Positions 44,814 through 54,113 of a DNA stretch of 64,000 bases are shown here, piece by piece. Positions within the stretch are counted from its first letter, which is position 1, and each line of letters begins with the position of its first letter. This DNA comes from Marinobacter arenosus. GTDB taxonomy: Bacteria > Pseudomonadota > Gammaproteobacteria > Pseudomonadales > Oleiphilaceae. The DNA is taken from assembly GCF_019264345.1 (NCBI RefSeq), contig NZ_JAHVAO010000001.1:2728001-2792000 (forward strand). Direction: 5' to 3'. The translations under genes were made by a program, and so were the position numbers. Under the pieces are notes generated by a model. That model searched no databases and was not told the DNA's origin. It saw only the letters and a list, made by a program, of their open reading frames with translations.

Positions 44814-45785
44814 GTGACCCGCGCGGTGGCCCGACCGCTGTGGCTGCTGGCCCTGGCCGGGCTGGCGGCCATTGGCCTGTCGGTCAGCGTCGGCAGTGTC
44901 GGCGTTGGGCTGTCGGATCTTCTGGACGTGCTGTCCGGCCAGGGTACCGACCTGCAACAGACGCTGATTCTTGATCTTCGCCTGCCACGTACGCTGGCTG
45001 CCTTCGCCACCGGTGGACTACTGGCGGTGGCCGGTGCGCTGATGCAGGTTCTGTTGCGGAATCCGCTGGCGGATCCCTACGTGCTGGGCCTGTCCGGGGG
45101 CGCCGCCGTTGGTGCCCTGCTGGCCATGCTGGCGGGCGTGGGCGGGATGCTCGTGTCCGGTTCCGCCTTCGCCGGCGCCCTGCTGGCGACCTTTTTGGTG
45201 TTTGGCCTTGCCCACGGGACCGGAAGCTGGACCCCGTCCCGGTTGTTGCTGACGGGCGTGGTGGTCGCGGCGGGCTGGGGCGCCATCATTACCCTGATCC
45301 TCGCGGTCAGCCCGGCCCAGCGCTTGCCGGGCATGCTGTACTGGCTGATGGGCGACGTCTCCTACGCCCGTTCGCCCGCGCCGGCTCTTCTGCTGTTGCT
45401 GGCTGCCTGCGTCCTGGTGGTGCCGCTGGGGCGGAGCCTGAACGTGCTGGCGCGTGGGCCGCTGCAGGCGGCCGTGCTCGGGGTGTCGGTGCGTCCGCTG
45501 GAGTGGCTGGTGTACATTGCCGCGAGCCTGCTGACCGCAACGGCGGTGACCACCGCCGGCAGTATCGGGTTCGTGGGTCTGGTGGTGCCGCACATGCTCC
45601 GCCTGGTTCTCGGCAACGATCAGCGGCTGATCCTGCCGGCCTGTGCCCTGGCCGGTGGCACGTTGCTGGTGCTGGCGGATACCCTGGCCCGGGTGGTGAT
45701 TGCCCCCGAGCAGTTGCCGGTGGGGGTCATCACCGCGCTGCTGGGTGTACCCACGTTCCTGTATCTGCTGTACCGGAGTCGCTGA
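44814..45785 (+). CDS. btuC: Vitamin B12 ABC transporter permease
   Basis: The 323-residue protein has about 8-10 membrane helices and the FecCD/BtuC signature, including LRLPRTLAAFATGGLLAVAGALMQVLLRNPLADPYVLG and the cytoplasmic GSIGFVGLVVPHMLR coupling loop. It starts at a GTG at 44814 with GGGAGC upstream. Its stop overlaps the ATG of btuD by one base. It forms the membrane channel for corrinoid import. Confidence 0.87.
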   Translation: MTRAVARPLWLLALAGLAAIGLSVSVGSVGVGLSDLLDVLSGQGTDLQQTLILDLRLPRTLAAFATGGLLAVAGALMQVLLRNPLADPYVLGLSGGAAVGALLAMLAGVGGMLVSGSAFAGALLATFLVFGLAHGTGSWTPSRLLLTGVVVAAGWGAIITLILAVSPAQRLPGMLYWLMGDVSYARSPAPALLLLLAACVLVVPLGRSLNVLARGPLQAAVLGVSVRPLEWLVYIAASLLTATAVTTAGSIGFVGLVVPHMLRLVLGNDQRLILPACALAGGTLLVLADTLARVVIAPEQLPVGVITALLGVPTFLYLLYRSR

Positions 45786-46564
45786 TGAAAGCCCTGTACA
45801 CCCACGAGCTGGTGATCGATATTCCGGATCGGGCCGATGGCAGTCCGCTCGGATTGACCGTCGCGCCGGGGCAGATGTGGGGTGTGCTGGGGCCGAACGG
45901 CGCTGGAAAGACCACGCTGCTTCACACCCTGGCGGGCCTCCGTGCCCCGCGCCATGGGCAGGTGTGCCTGGGCGACCAGCCACTGGCGAGCCTGCGCCGA
46001 CGCCTGGTGTCGCAACAGCTGGGGCTGGTGTTCCAGGAACGTCAGGACGGTTTCCCGGCGACCGTGCTGGAGACGGCGCTGATCGGTCGGCATCCCTGGT
46101 TGTCGCCCTGGCAGATGGAAACCGGAGAGGATCTGGCCACGGCCCGGGCTGCACTGGAACGCCTGGACGTCGGGCACCTGGCCGACCGGCTCGTGAACAC
46201 CCTGTCCGGGGGCGAGCGTCAGCGCGTCGCCATTGCCACGGTACTGACCCAGGATCCGTCCCTGTGGCTGCTGGATGAGCCCACGAATCATCTTGACCTG
46301 CATCACCAGGTGGCGGTGATGCAATTGCTGAAGTCGCTGGCCAGCGCCGGCCGCGCGGTGTTCATGTGCTTGCACGACCTGAACCTGGCAGCCCGCTGGT
46401 GTGACCACGTCCTGTTGCTGTACCCCAATGGCGAGGCCTGCTGGGGCCCCGCGGACCGTATGCTGGTGCCCGACGCCCTGGAAAGCCTGTACGGCCAGAA
46501 ACTGATCACCGTAGAGGCCGATGGCGCCCCGGTATTCGTGCCCGCCCGGTCCGCTATGGACTGA
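45785..46564 (+). CDS. btuD: Vitamin B12 ABC transporter ATPase
   Basis: The 259-residue protein is an ABC ATPase with Walker A (GPNGAGKTTLLH), the signature LSGGERQRVAIATVL, Walker B (LWLLDEPTNHLD) and the switch His (FMCLHDLNLAARW). It starts at the ATG at 45785, overlapping btuC's stop; an in-frame extension back to 45503 lies inside btuC. It powers BtuCF import. Confidence 0.9.
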   Translation: MKALYTHELVIDIPDRADGSPLGLTVAPGQMWGVLGPNGAGKTTLLHTLAGLRAPRHGQVCLGDQPLASLRRRLVSQQLGLVFQERQDGFPATVLETALIGRHPWLSPWQMETGEDLATARAALERLDVGHLADRLVNTLSGGERQRVAIATVLTQDPSLWLLDEPTNHLDLHHQVAVMQLLKSLASAGRAVFMCLHDLNLAARWCDHVLLLYPNGEACWGPADRMLVPDALESLYGQKLITVEADGAPVFVPARSAMD

Positions 46565-46602
46565 GTCCCCTGTTTCAACCAATCCTCTGGAGGAATTCGA
46601 TC

Positions 46603-47214
46603 ATGCGTGAACGCGCCAAAGACCCGGAACGTCATGCCCGCCGCATGGCGGCGAAACAGAAAATCATGCAGGAGCGCATCGCCCGGGCCCAGAAGGAGCA
46701 GGGTGTGTTGCTGGTCCTGACCGGCCCTGGCAAGGGCAAGAGCAGTTCCGGCTTCGGTATGGTGGCGCGGGCGCTGGGCCATGGCATGAAGGTAGGCATC
46801 GTCCAGTTCATCAAGGGCGCGTTCAGCACCGGCGAGGAAGCCTTTTTCCGGGATCTGCCGAACGTGGATTACCACGTCATGGGGCAGGGCTACACCTGGG
46901 ACACCCAGAACCGTGACCAGGACGTGGCTGCCGCGGCCAGTGCCTGGAACGTCGCCGCCCGGATGCTCGGTGATGACAGCTATGACCTGGTGCTGCTGGA
47001 CGAGCTGAACATCGCGCTCAAATACGACTACCTGGACCTCGACCGGGTGCTGGATGACCTGCAGGCCCGCCCGGAAATGCAGCATGTGGTGGTGACCGGC
47101 CGGTCCGCCCCGCACGAACTGGTGGATCTCGCCGACACCGTCACCGAAATGGGTGTGGTCAAGCATGCGTTCAAGGACCAGGGCGTCAAGGCCCAGAAAG
47201 GGGTCGAGCTCTAA
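46603..47214 (+). CDS. cobO: Cob(I)yrinic acid a,c-diamide adenosyltransferase
   Basis: The 203-residue protein is of the CobA/CobO/BtuR family and transfers the adenosyl group of ATP to the cobalt of a corrinoid. The P-loop GPGKGKSSSGFGMVARALGHG, VGIVQFIKGAF, VLLDELNIALKYDYLD and VVVTGRSAPHELVDLADTVTEM motifs are present. GGAGG lies about ten bases before the start. It is three bases before cobQ. In a salvage context it would adenosylate imported cobinamide. Confidence 0.9.
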   Translation: MRERAKDPERHARRMAAKQKIMQERIARAQKEQGVLLVLTGPGKGKSSSGFGMVARALGHGMKVGIVQFIKGAFSTGEEAFFRDLPNVDYHVMGQGYTWDTQNRDQDVAAAASAWNVAARMLGDDSYDLVLLDELNIALKYDYLDLDRVLDDLQARPEMQHVVVTGRSAPHELVDLADTVTEMGVVKHAFKDQGVKAQKGVEL

Positions 47215-47217
47215 AAC

Positions 47218-48693
47218 ATGGCGACGCTGATGGTTCAGGGAACCACCTCGGACGCCGGAAAGACCACTTTGGTGGCGGCCCTGTGTCGCTGGCTGGCCCG
47301 GCAGGGTGTGTCCGTGGCCCCCTTCAAACCCCAGAACATGGCGCTGAACAGCGCAGTGACCGTGGATGGCGGCGAAATTGGGCGGTCCACGGCGCTGCAG
47401 GCACTGGCTTGCGGTCTGGCCCCGCACAGCGACATGAATCCGGTCCTGCTGAAGCCGCAGACCGATTGTGGCGCCCAGGTCATCCTTCGGGGCCAGGTGC
47501 ACGGCAACATGAATGCCCTCGACTACCATGCCTACAAGGCCGAGGCGAAAGCCGCAGTGATGGATGCCTGGCGCAACCTCAGTACCCGGTACGACGTGAT
47601 CATTGCCGAGGGCGCCGGCAGTCCCGCCGAAATCAACCTGCGGGCCAACGACATTGCCAACATGGGCTTTGCCGAAGCGGCGGACTGCCCGGTGTTGCTG
47701 GTCGGCGACATCGATCGTGGCGGCGTGTTCGCCCAGCTGGTCGGCACGCTCGAGCTGATCTCCGGTACCGAGCGTGCCCGCACGGCGGGGTTTGTCATCA
47801 ACCGGTTTCGGGGCGACATCAGTCTGCTGGAGCCGGGGCTGGACTGGCTGACCGAACGCACCGGCAAGCCGGTCGTCGGCGTGTTGCCCTACCTGCATGG
47901 ACTGATCGTGGACGCGGAGGACAGCGTCGGGACCAGTGGCACCAGCGAGGCCGGCGCCCTGAAGGTGGTGGTGCCCGTACTGCCGAGAATCAGCAACCAC
48001 AACGATTTCGATCCCTTGCGGTTGCACCCCGGGGTGGACCTGAGGTTCATCGGTCCGGACGAAGCCATTCCCCCGGCGGACCTCATCGTGTTGCCGGGCA
48101 GCAAGAACACCCGTCACGACCTGGACTGGCTGACCGCCCAGGGTTGGGCCACCGAGATCCGGCGTCACCTGCGCTATGGCGGCCGGGTGTTCGGCATCTG
48201 CGGTGGTTTTCAGATGCTCGGGGAACGGGTGGGCGACCCCGACGGCCTCGAGAGTGATCCGGGGCACACCCCGGGGCTGGGGCTGTTGGCGATGCGCACC
48301 CGAATGGTTGCGGGCAAGCAGTTACGCAATGTCCGAGGCAGGATGCGGGCGCCGGGGGGCAAGGACGCCGGTATCAGCGGCTACGAAATGCACAATGGCG
48401 TGACCGAGGGGCCGGCACTGGACCGACCGTTCGCGGACCTTGGCGGAACCGCCGATGGCGCCGTCAGTGCCGACGGCCAGATCATGGGCACCTACGTCCA
48501 TGGTGTCTTTGACGAACCGGAAGCCTGCCACGCAATACTCGCCTGGGCGGGGCTGCGCGGCAACCAGGCTGCCGTGGACTATCAGCAGCATCGCCTGGAG
48601 CAGCTGGACCGTCTGGCGGATCAGGTCGAACTCTGCCTCGATACCGACTGGCTGCGCCAGCTTCTGGGACTGACCAACGGGAACCCCCTATGA
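47218..48693 (+). CDS. cobQ: Cobyric acid synthase
   Basis: The 491-residue enzyme has an N-terminal dethiobiotin-synthetase-like domain ([26 protein letters not shown]) and a C-terminal glutamine amidotransferase domain with [12 protein letters not shown] (nucleophilic Cys) and a later His of GTYVHGVFD. It amidates four carboxylates of adenosylcobyrinic a,c-diamide. Its presence implies some handling of corrin-ring intermediates, although no ring-building genes are in the window. Its stop overlaps the bluB start (ATGA). Confidence 0.9.
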   Translation: MATLMVQGTTSDAGKTTLVAALCRWLARQGVSVAPFKPQNMALNSAVTVDGGEIGRSTALQALACGLAPHSDMNPVLLKPQTDCGAQVILRGQVHGNMNALDYHAYKAEAKAAVMDAWRNLSTRYDVIIAEGAGSPAEINLRANDIANMGFAEAADCPVLLVGDIDRGGVFAQLVGTLELISGTERARTAGFVINRFRGDISLLEPGLDWLTERTGKPVVGVLPYLHGLIVDAEDSVGTSGTSEAGALKVVVPVLPRISNHNDFDPLRLHPGVDLRFIGPDEAIPPADLIVLPGSKNTRHDLDWLTAQGWATEIRRHLRYGGRVFGICGGFQMLGERVGDPDGLESDPGHTPGLGLLAMRTRMVAGKQLRNVRGRMRAPGGKDAGISGYEMHNGVTEGPALDRPFADLGGTADGAVSADGQIMGTYVHGVFDEPEACHAILAWAGLRGNQAAVDYQQHRLEQLDRLADQVELCLDTDWLRQLLGLTNGNPL

Positions 48694-49388
48694 CCGATCC
48701 GAACCGCCCCTTCAGCGACGATGAGCGCCGCGGTCTGTACCGCGCCATTCATGAACGCCGGGATGTTCGCTCCCAGTTCCTGCCGGACCCCGTTCCAACG
48801 GACGTCCTGGCCCGTCTTCTCAGGGCCGCGCACCATGCTCCTTCCGTGGGTTTCATGCAGCCCTGGGACTTTCTGGTCATCGACAGCGTCGAGGTCCGGG
48901 CCCGGGTGCTGGCGATCTTTGACGCGGAAAATGACAAGGCGGCGCACAACTATCAGGGCGATCGCCAGCAGACCTACCGCAGCCTGAAACTGCAGGGCAT
49001 TCTGGAGAGTCCGCTGAACCTCTGCATTACCTGCGACCGCAGCCGTGGTGGTGCCCATGTGCTGGGGCGGAACTCGATTGTCGAAACCGACCTGTTCAGC
49101 ACCTGCCTGGCGGTGCAGAATCTGTGGCTGGCGGCAAGGGCCGAAGGCATTGGGGTTGGCTGGGTCAGTATCCTGGACCAGCACCAGTTGGCAAAAACCC
49201 TGGATCTGCCGGAGAATGTCTATCCGCTCGCCTACCTCTGCCTCGGTTACGTCAGTGAGTTTCTGGACCAGCCGGAGCTCCAGGCCAAAGGCTGGCGGTC
49301 TCGGTTACCCCTGAATGGCCTGGTGCATGGCAATCTTTGGGGGCAGGCGCTGGAGGACGAGTCACTCCTGGCAGAACTGAAACAGTAA
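48690..49388 (+). CDS. bluB: 5,6-Dimethylbenzimidazole synthase
   Basis: The 232-residue protein is a BluB flavin destructase: it breaks down reduced FMN with oxygen to give dimethylbenzimidazole. The nitroreductase-like fold is marked by [32 protein letters not shown] and [15 protein letters not shown]. This supplies the lower ligand base for CobT. It needs oxygen, which suits an aerobic or facultative organism. Confidence 0.88.
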   Translation: MTDPNRPFSDDERRGLYRAIHERRDVRSQFLPDPVPTDVLARLLRAAHHAPSVGFMQPWDFLVIDSVEVRARVLAIFDAENDKAAHNYQGDRQQTYRSLKLQGILESPLNLCITCDRSRGGAHVLGRNSIVETDLFSTCLAVQNLWLAARAEGIGVGWVSILDQHQLAKTLDLPENVYPLAYLCLGYVSEFLDQPELQAKGWRSRLPLNGLVHGNLWGQALEDESLLAELKQ

Positions 49389-49401
49389 CCCGTGAGGCCT
49401 T

Positions 49402-50070
49402 ATGCGTTTTTCAGAGATCTATGAGCGGGCCCTGAACCTGAAGGGTGGCGAGCCGGCCATGCGGGCGCTGCTGCCGCGTGTTCCGGAGGCTGGTGAATTG
49501 GCGGCCAGACCCGACGACCGATACCTGTCCGAACTCACACGGTGTGTGTTCAAGGCCGGCTTTGTCTGGCGCGTTATCGAGAACAAGTGGCCGGATTTCG
49601 AGGCCGCGTTCGACGGTTTTGTGCCTCTGTACTGGCAACAGGTGTCGCCCGATGTGCTGGAGGATCTGGCCCGGGACGAACGCATTGTTCGGAACATGCA
49701 GAAGATCCGGACGGTACCGGAGAACGCCCGGATGATTGTCGATACGGCGCGAGAATACGGCAGTTTCGGGCAGTTTCTCGAGCAGTGGCCGAGAGACGAT
49801 CAGGCCGGTTTGCTGCTCTGGCTCAAGCGCAATGGTGCCCGGCTGGGGGGCAACAGCGCTCAGTATTTCCTGCGCCGGGTAGGATGGGACGGCTTCATCC
49901 TGTCATCGGACGTGGTGACCGCCCTGCGCCGGGCCGACCTGCTGGACGCCTCGCCGGGCAGCAAGAAAGCGCTGATGCAGGCTCAGGCCGCCTTTAACGA
50001 CTGGCACGAGGAAACCGGACTGCCCTACTGTCATCTGTCCCGGATACTCTCCTTTACCGTCGACAGCTGA
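49402..50070 (+). CDS. DNA-3-methyladenine glycosylase I family protein
   Basis: The 222-residue protein matches the DNA-3-methyladenine glycosylase I (TagI-like) family: MRFSEIYERALNLKGG, DDRYLSELTRCVFKAGFVWRVIENKWPDFEAAF, LARDERIVRN and LGGNSAQYFLRRVGWDGFILSSDVVTALRR. Such enzymes remove alkylated adenine. It lies 13 bases after bluB and probably is read with the cobalamin operon, though its role there is not obvious. It ends 13 bases before the convergent cobS gene. Confidence 0.78.
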   Translation: MRFSEIYERALNLKGGEPAMRALLPRVPEAGELAARPDDRYLSELTRCVFKAGFVWRVIENKWPDFEAAFDGFVPLYWQQVSPDVLEDLARDERIVRNMQKIRTVPENARMIVDTAREYGSFGQFLEQWPRDDQAGLLLWLKRNGARLGGNSAQYFLRRVGWDGFILSSDVVTALRRADLLDASPGSKKALMQAQAAFNDWHEETGLPYCHLSRILSFTVDS

Positions 50071-50083
50071 GCACCGGTAGCAT

Positions 50084-50848
50084 CTACAGGAACATCAGCA
50101 GCACCAGTTCGCACAGCACGACGCTGGCGCCCAGGGTGTCGCCGGTGTAGCCGCCCAGTTGATTGCGGATGTAGTTTCCCCAGCACATCGCCACGAGAAT
50201 AACCGCGGCAAGGGCGCCGGTGATGGCTGCCGGAACCCAGGTCGCGGCGATCAGGGCAATGCCCAGTGTAAACGCGGCGGCAAGTCCCAGGCGTCGAGGG
50301 GAAAAACCGTCGGCCACCGGTTTGCTCCGGCTCTTGTCCCGATCGGTCACGTAGGGCAACTGCCACATGATCAGCAGCGGCGCCAGCCGCGCTATCGCCG
50401 GCGCCACCAGAATGGCCAGCCAGATCTCGGACGCGTCCAGCAGCAGAGCCACTTTCAGTCCCAGGGACATGACCAGCGCCACTGTGCCGTAGGTGCCGAT
50501 ACGGCTGTCCTTCATGATGGCGAGGCGCCGCTCCACGGTATACCCGCCCCCCAGGGCATCAACACTGTCGGCCAGACCGTCCTCGTGGAAGGCACCGGTG
50601 ACGAACAGGTGCAGACTGACCACCAGAATGACCGACACGGTAGGGCTGAACGCCAGCGTGAGGGCACCGTAGGTGGCGGCATAAAGGCAACCCAGCACCA
50701 GACCGACCAAGGGGAAATACAGGCTGCTCTGGTTCATCAGCCGCTGGGAATAATCAATGTGGATCATCATGGGAATTCGGGTAAGGAACCCGACGGCAAG
50801 CCAGAACGCTTGCCACTCCCGCTGCAAATGCTGTGTCGAAACGGTCAC
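50084..50848 (-). CDS. cobS: Adenosylcobinamide-GDP ribazoletransferase
   Basis: The 254-residue membrane protein has multiple hydrophobic helices and the CobS signature FHEDGLADSVDALGGGYTVERRLAIMKDSRIGTYG, including the DG-x-D-x2-D motif. It joins adenosylcobinamide-GDP to alpha-ribazole, the final step of assembly. The start is the GTG at 50848, with AGGAGGT seven bases upstream; the frame extended to 50875 has no ribosome site. It is transcribed leftward, convergent with the glycosylase gene. Confidence 0.88.
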   Translation of the reverse strand: MTVSTQHLQREWQAFWLAVGFLTRIPMMIHIDYSQRLMNQSSLYFPLVGLVLGCLYAATYGALTLAFSPTVSVILVVSLHLFVTGAFHEDGLADSVDALGGGYTVERRLAIMKDSRIGTYGTVALVMSLGLKVALLLDASEIWLAILVAPAIARLAPLLIMWQLPYVTDRDKSRSKPVADGFSPRRLGLAAAFTLGIALIAATWVPAAITGALAAVILVAMCWGNYIRNQLGGYTGDTLGASVVLCELVLLMFL

Positions 50849-50885
50849 CTGGCACCTCCTGAAATGAGGAGCCATTGTAGTCGGA

Positions 50886-50916
50886 TTGCATGGTTCTTTC
50901 CGAGCTGGACTATAAT
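50886..50916 (+). promoter_or_regulatory. Candidate sigma-70 promoter for the SYLF gene
   Basis: TTGCAT at 50886 and a consensus TATAAT at 50911-50916 are separated by 19 bases, slightly longer than the usual spacing. A leader of about 180 bases would follow before the SYLF gene's start. That leader shows no strong structure that I can point to. Confidence 0.35.
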
Positions 50917-51098
50917 TTCACCAACAGGCGCATGGTAAAGATGCTCCGGTAGTTGGCCGTCCCATCTGAACAGCAGTCACCATTCGATCCGCAGTCAGTC
51001 TTGTAAGGGGCCAGGCGGTGGCGCCTGTCTCGTCTCGACCCCGAAACACCATTCCATATCGCGGTTCTGGCTCCTGGAACCGGGAAGAGGGGGGCATC

Positions 51099-51659
51099 AT
51101 GAACAGTAAACCAAGTTTGTTAAAGGGAACCATATTGGCGCTGGCTACCATGGTTCTGATGGTCGTCGGGCATCAGGCCCTGGCAGCAACCGCCGAGGAT
51201 TTGCACCGGGATGCCCGGCAGGCATTGGAAAGGCTCTACGACACCAATGCCGTCGCCAAGTCACTGTCCAAAGACGCCAGGGCAGTCCTGGTGTTCCCGA
51301 ACATCGTAAAAGCCGGGCTGGTCTTTGGCGGCAGTTATGGTGAGGGCGTGTTGATGAAAGATTCGGAGGTTGTCGATTACTACAACTCCGTGGCTGGAAC
51401 CTTCGGATTCCAGGCCGGCGCCCAGTCCTATGCCTACGCCATGTTCCTGATGACCGACGAGGCCGTCAGCTACCTGGAAACGTCAGACGGCTGGGAGGTT
51501 GGAGTCGGGCCCACGGTCGTGATGGTTGACGAAGGCGTGGCCAAGAACCTGTCGACGTCGTCACTCAAGGACGATGCCTACGCCTTTATTTTCAGCCAGC
51601 AGGGCTTGATGGCCGGGGTCAGTATTGAAGGTACGAAGATTTCCCGCATCCAGCGATAG
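51099..51659 (+). CDS. SYLF (YSC84-like) lipid-binding domain protein, exported
   Basis: The 186-residue protein has a signal peptide (ending QALAATAED) and the SYLF/YSC84 fold, with ARAVLVFPNIVKAGLVFGGSYGEGVL and an internal FQAGAQSYAYAM segment. SYLF domains bind phosphoinositides or other lipids in eukaryotes; bacterial members are exported and of uncertain role. The start is the ATG at 51099 after AGAGGGGGGC. It faces the ArnT-like gene, with stop codons 27 bp apart. Confidence 0.75.
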   Translation: MNSKPSLLKGTILALATMVLMVVGHQALAATAEDLHRDARQALERLYDTNAVAKSLSKDARAVLVFPNIVKAGLVFGGSYGEGVLMKDSEVVDYYNSVAGTFGFQAGAQSYAYAMFLMTDEAVSYLETSDGWEVGVGPTVVMVDEGVAKNLSTSSLKDDAYAFIFSQQGLMAGVSIEGTKISRIQR

Positions 51660-51685
51660 GTCCCCGGGCGTCGGTGAGAGCCGGT

Positions 51686-53434
51686 TCAATCCAGCCAGGC
51701 GCCCGGGCTTGGTGTGGCGAACTGGCGCACTCTCGATGGTGGGGCACAGTCCGGAAGCCGTTGATCCGGGCCCACCAGCAGCCAATGCTCCCGATGGGCG
51801 ACGCCGAGGTCCCGGGCGCCATCCAGGCTGAAACAGTCCAGGTCGAGCTTGTCTTGTACCAGGATGAAGCGATGTTCTCCCTCGCCCATCCAGCGCCAGG
51901 CGTTGCGTTCCTCGTCCCGCAGGCTGGAAAAGAAACTGAAGTGAACGAAATCGAGCTTCGAGAACAGGAGGAACTGCTCGCGAAAGTCGATCATGCCGAG
52001 TTGGGCGTCTGCCGGCACGTTCTGTTCAGCGGCTGCGAGAATGTTGCGTGGTGTACGCAGGGGTTCCAGAATCTGGTAGCCCCAGGTAGACAGCAGCAGC
52101 CAGCTCAGCATCATGGCCAGGAACAGGCGCCCCAGCGGCCGGGAACGCCACAGGCCGAGCAGGCTCGCCAGCCATACCAGTCCCACCGTTAACACCAGGC
52201 TCCCCGCCTCGTTCAACCGCGCGGGATCGCGGCTGTAGTCACTGACCTTTTCAACCAGTTTCGGGTGATCATTCCAGGCCAGGACACCCAGGGTGACCAG
52301 CGCCACCGCGATCAGCATATGCAGGCCGGTGAGTATCGGCGGAAACCACCGGGCCGGGCGGTGCGTGCTCAGTACCGGGGCCAGCGCAAGGGCGAACATG
52401 GGGAGTGCCGGCAACAGGTAAACGCCGCGCTTGCCCGGACTGATGCTGAAGAACAGGACCACCAGGGCCACCCAGGCCAGCTGCACCAGAATCACCGGAC
52501 GGTGCCGGATGGCATCGGTCAGCGGCCGGAACAGCGCCAGGAAAACCAGGGGCAGTGGGAACCAGAGGGCGGGAATGACACTGGTGAGGTAGTAGTACCA
52601 GGGCTGGAGATGCCCCCAGGAATCGGCGTAGCGTTCGCCGGTCTGTTTGAACAGGATGTTGTTCCTGTAGGCTAGGGCCTCGTCCGTGCCCACGCTGTTC
52701 ACATACAGCACCATGGGCACCAGCCACGCCGCCACCACGGCGAGCATGGCCAGGGGGCCCAGGGCGCAGCGCCAGGTCATGGCGCCATGGAAACGCGCCC
52801 TATCCTGGTAGTTCAGCGCCAGCAGCGGCACCAGCATCAATGCGGGCAAGAAACCCACGCCCTTGGTGATGATCCCCAGCCCCATGAACGCCCAGGCGGC
52901 GAAATACCAACCCCAGGCCGGCCCGGTAAAGAAGTGGCGGATCAGGCCATAGCAGGCAACGGTGATCCAGCAGGCCACCATGGCATCAATCTGGGCCTTC
53001 TGGGCCTGGGCCAGAAATTGTGGTGCCAGCATCATCAGCAGCACCGCAACGGCGCCGGTGCGCTGGTTCCAGAGCCGGGTTCCGAGGTCGTAGACCAATC
53101 CCAGTGTTAACAGGCTGCACAGGGCATTGGGCAGCAGGAAAGCGACTTTCAGGTTACCGGTCAGCCAGTAGAAAAACGCGATGCTCCACATGAACACCGG
53201 CGGCTTGTCGGGGTAGAACTCGCCGCCGCGCATGGGGATCAGCCATTGGCCGGACGCCACCATTTCCCGTGCGACCTCGGCAAAGCGCGGCTCATCGGCG
53301 GGCCAGGGCGAACGGAGGCCAATGCCGGTGGCAATCATGACGGCAGCAAAGGCCAGCAGCAGGAGCAATAGCCGGTTGCGGGACAGGTGGAGCAACGAGT
53401 CCGGGAGGTGTCGGAAATAGGGCGATGCGGGCAT
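51686..53434 (-). CDS. ArnT-like lipid A glycosyltransferase
   Basis: The 582-residue protein has about 10-12 membrane helices and the ArnT/PMT N-terminal sequence WPADEPRFAEVAREMVASGQWLIPMRGG...YPDKPPVFMW, with the Asp-Glu pair expected near the active site. ArnT transfers a sugar from undecaprenyl phosphate to lipid A on the periplasmic side. The donor sugar cannot be read from sequence, and an aminoarabinose synthesis set is absent here. It is the third gene of the GT2-VTT-ArnT operon, itself preceded by a PmrA-type box. Confidence 0.8.
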   Translation of the reverse strand: MPASPYFRHLPDSLLHLSRNRLLLLLLAFAAVMIATGIGLRSPWPADEPRFAEVAREMVASGQWLIPMRGGEFYPDKPPVFMWSIAFFYWLTGNLKVAFLLPNALCSLLTLGLVYDLGTRLWNQRTGAVAVLLMMLAPQFLAQAQKAQIDAMVACWITVACYGLIRHFFTGPAWGWYFAAWAFMGLGIITKGVGFLPALMLVPLLALNYQDRARFHGAMTWRCALGPLAMLAVVAAWLVPMVLYVNSVGTDEALAYRNNILFKQTGERYADSWGHLQPWYYYLTSVIPALWFPLPLVFLALFRPLTDAIRHRPVILVQLAWVALVVLFFSISPGKRGVYLLPALPMFALALAPVLSTHRPARWFPPILTGLHMLIAVALVTLGVLAWNDHPKLVEKVSDYSRDPARLNEAGSLVLTVGLVWLASLLGLWRSRPLGRLFLAMMLSWLLLSTWGYQILEPLRTPRNILAAAEQNVPADAQLGMIDFREQFLLFSKLDFVHFSFFSSLRDEERNAWRWMGEGEHRFILVQDKLDLDCFSLDGARDLGVAHREHWLLVGPDQRLPDCAPPSRVRQFATPSPGAWLD

Positions 53435-53443
53435 GTTCGGGTC

Positions 53444-54112
53444 TCAGGACTGGCTGGAAACGGGGCTGGCGAGCGCTTTTGCCCTGTGGCTGTGGTACAA
53501 AAAGGCGCCAATGGCGGAGGCAATGATAAACAGGGTTATGCTCAGCAGAAGTTCGTAATGATCGGCCTGACCGACGCCGGCGCCCGCGAGGGCAAATACG
53601 AGCATTTGGGGCAGGTAACCGAGGGTGCTGCCCGCCAGAAAGTGGGCAAAGCGAATCTCCGAACAGCCGGCGACCAGATTGGTTACCAGATTACTGCCCA
53701 CCGGCAACAGCCGCACCATGAGGACCTTGAGAAGCGTCTGCTGGCGAAACAGGTCGTCGAACTGGCGCATGCGCTGGCCGAAGCGCTCGGTCAGCGACGT
53801 TCGCAGCAGCCACCGGGAAGTAAAGAAGCAGCCGGTGGCACCCAGGGCAGTCGAGAGGGTTGAGAGCAGGGTGCCATTGAGCCCGTCCAGGGCATACCCC
53901 AGAACAAACGCCAGTAACTGCCTCGGCGCCCCGACACCGGTGAATACTGCGCCCGTGAGGATGATCTCCATCAGCCCCGCCACGCCATGGCTGTGAATAT
54001 AGCTGGCGACCAGGTTTTTATCCGACAGAAAGCCCAGCCAGCCCTGTTGAACCGCGACGAAGCCGGCGACGGCCAGCACGCCGAAGACCAGCCAGCGTAA
54101 CCAGTTTCCCAT
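53444..54112 (-). CDS. VTT-domain (DedA/TVP38-like) membrane protein
   Basis: The 223-residue protein has about five hydrophobic helices and the VTT/SNARE-associated signature (FTGVGAPRQLLAFVLGYALDG, LLPVGSNLVTNLVAG). Members of this group move lipids such as undecaprenyl phosphate across the membrane, which would fit recycling of the glycosyl carrier. The ATG at 54112 leaves two bases after the glycosyltransferase stop; a longer frame to 54166 overlaps that gene and lacks a ribosome site. Confidence 0.75.
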   Translation of the reverse strand: MGNWLRWLVFGVLAVAGFVAVQQGWLGFLSDKNLVASYIHSHGVAGLMEIILTGAVFTGVGAPRQLLAFVLGYALDGLNGTLLSTLSTALGATGCFFTSRWLLRTSLTERFGQRMRQFDDLFRQQTLLKVLMVRLLPVGSNLVTNLVAGCSEIRFAHFLAGSTLGYLPQMLVFALAGAGVGQADHYELLLSITLFIIASAIGAFLYHSHRAKALASPVSSQS

Positions 54113-54113
54113 G

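Noticed and set aside
45503..45784. N-terminal extension of btuD
   Set aside because: It is in another frame inside btuC; the ATG at 45785 overlaps the btuC stop and gives the usual length.
51663..51707. CCCGGGCG and CGCCCGGG inverted arms at the SYLF/ArnT junction as a terminator
   Set aside because: The loop is long (29 bases), no T-tract follows, and the second arm lies within the ArnT coding sequence.
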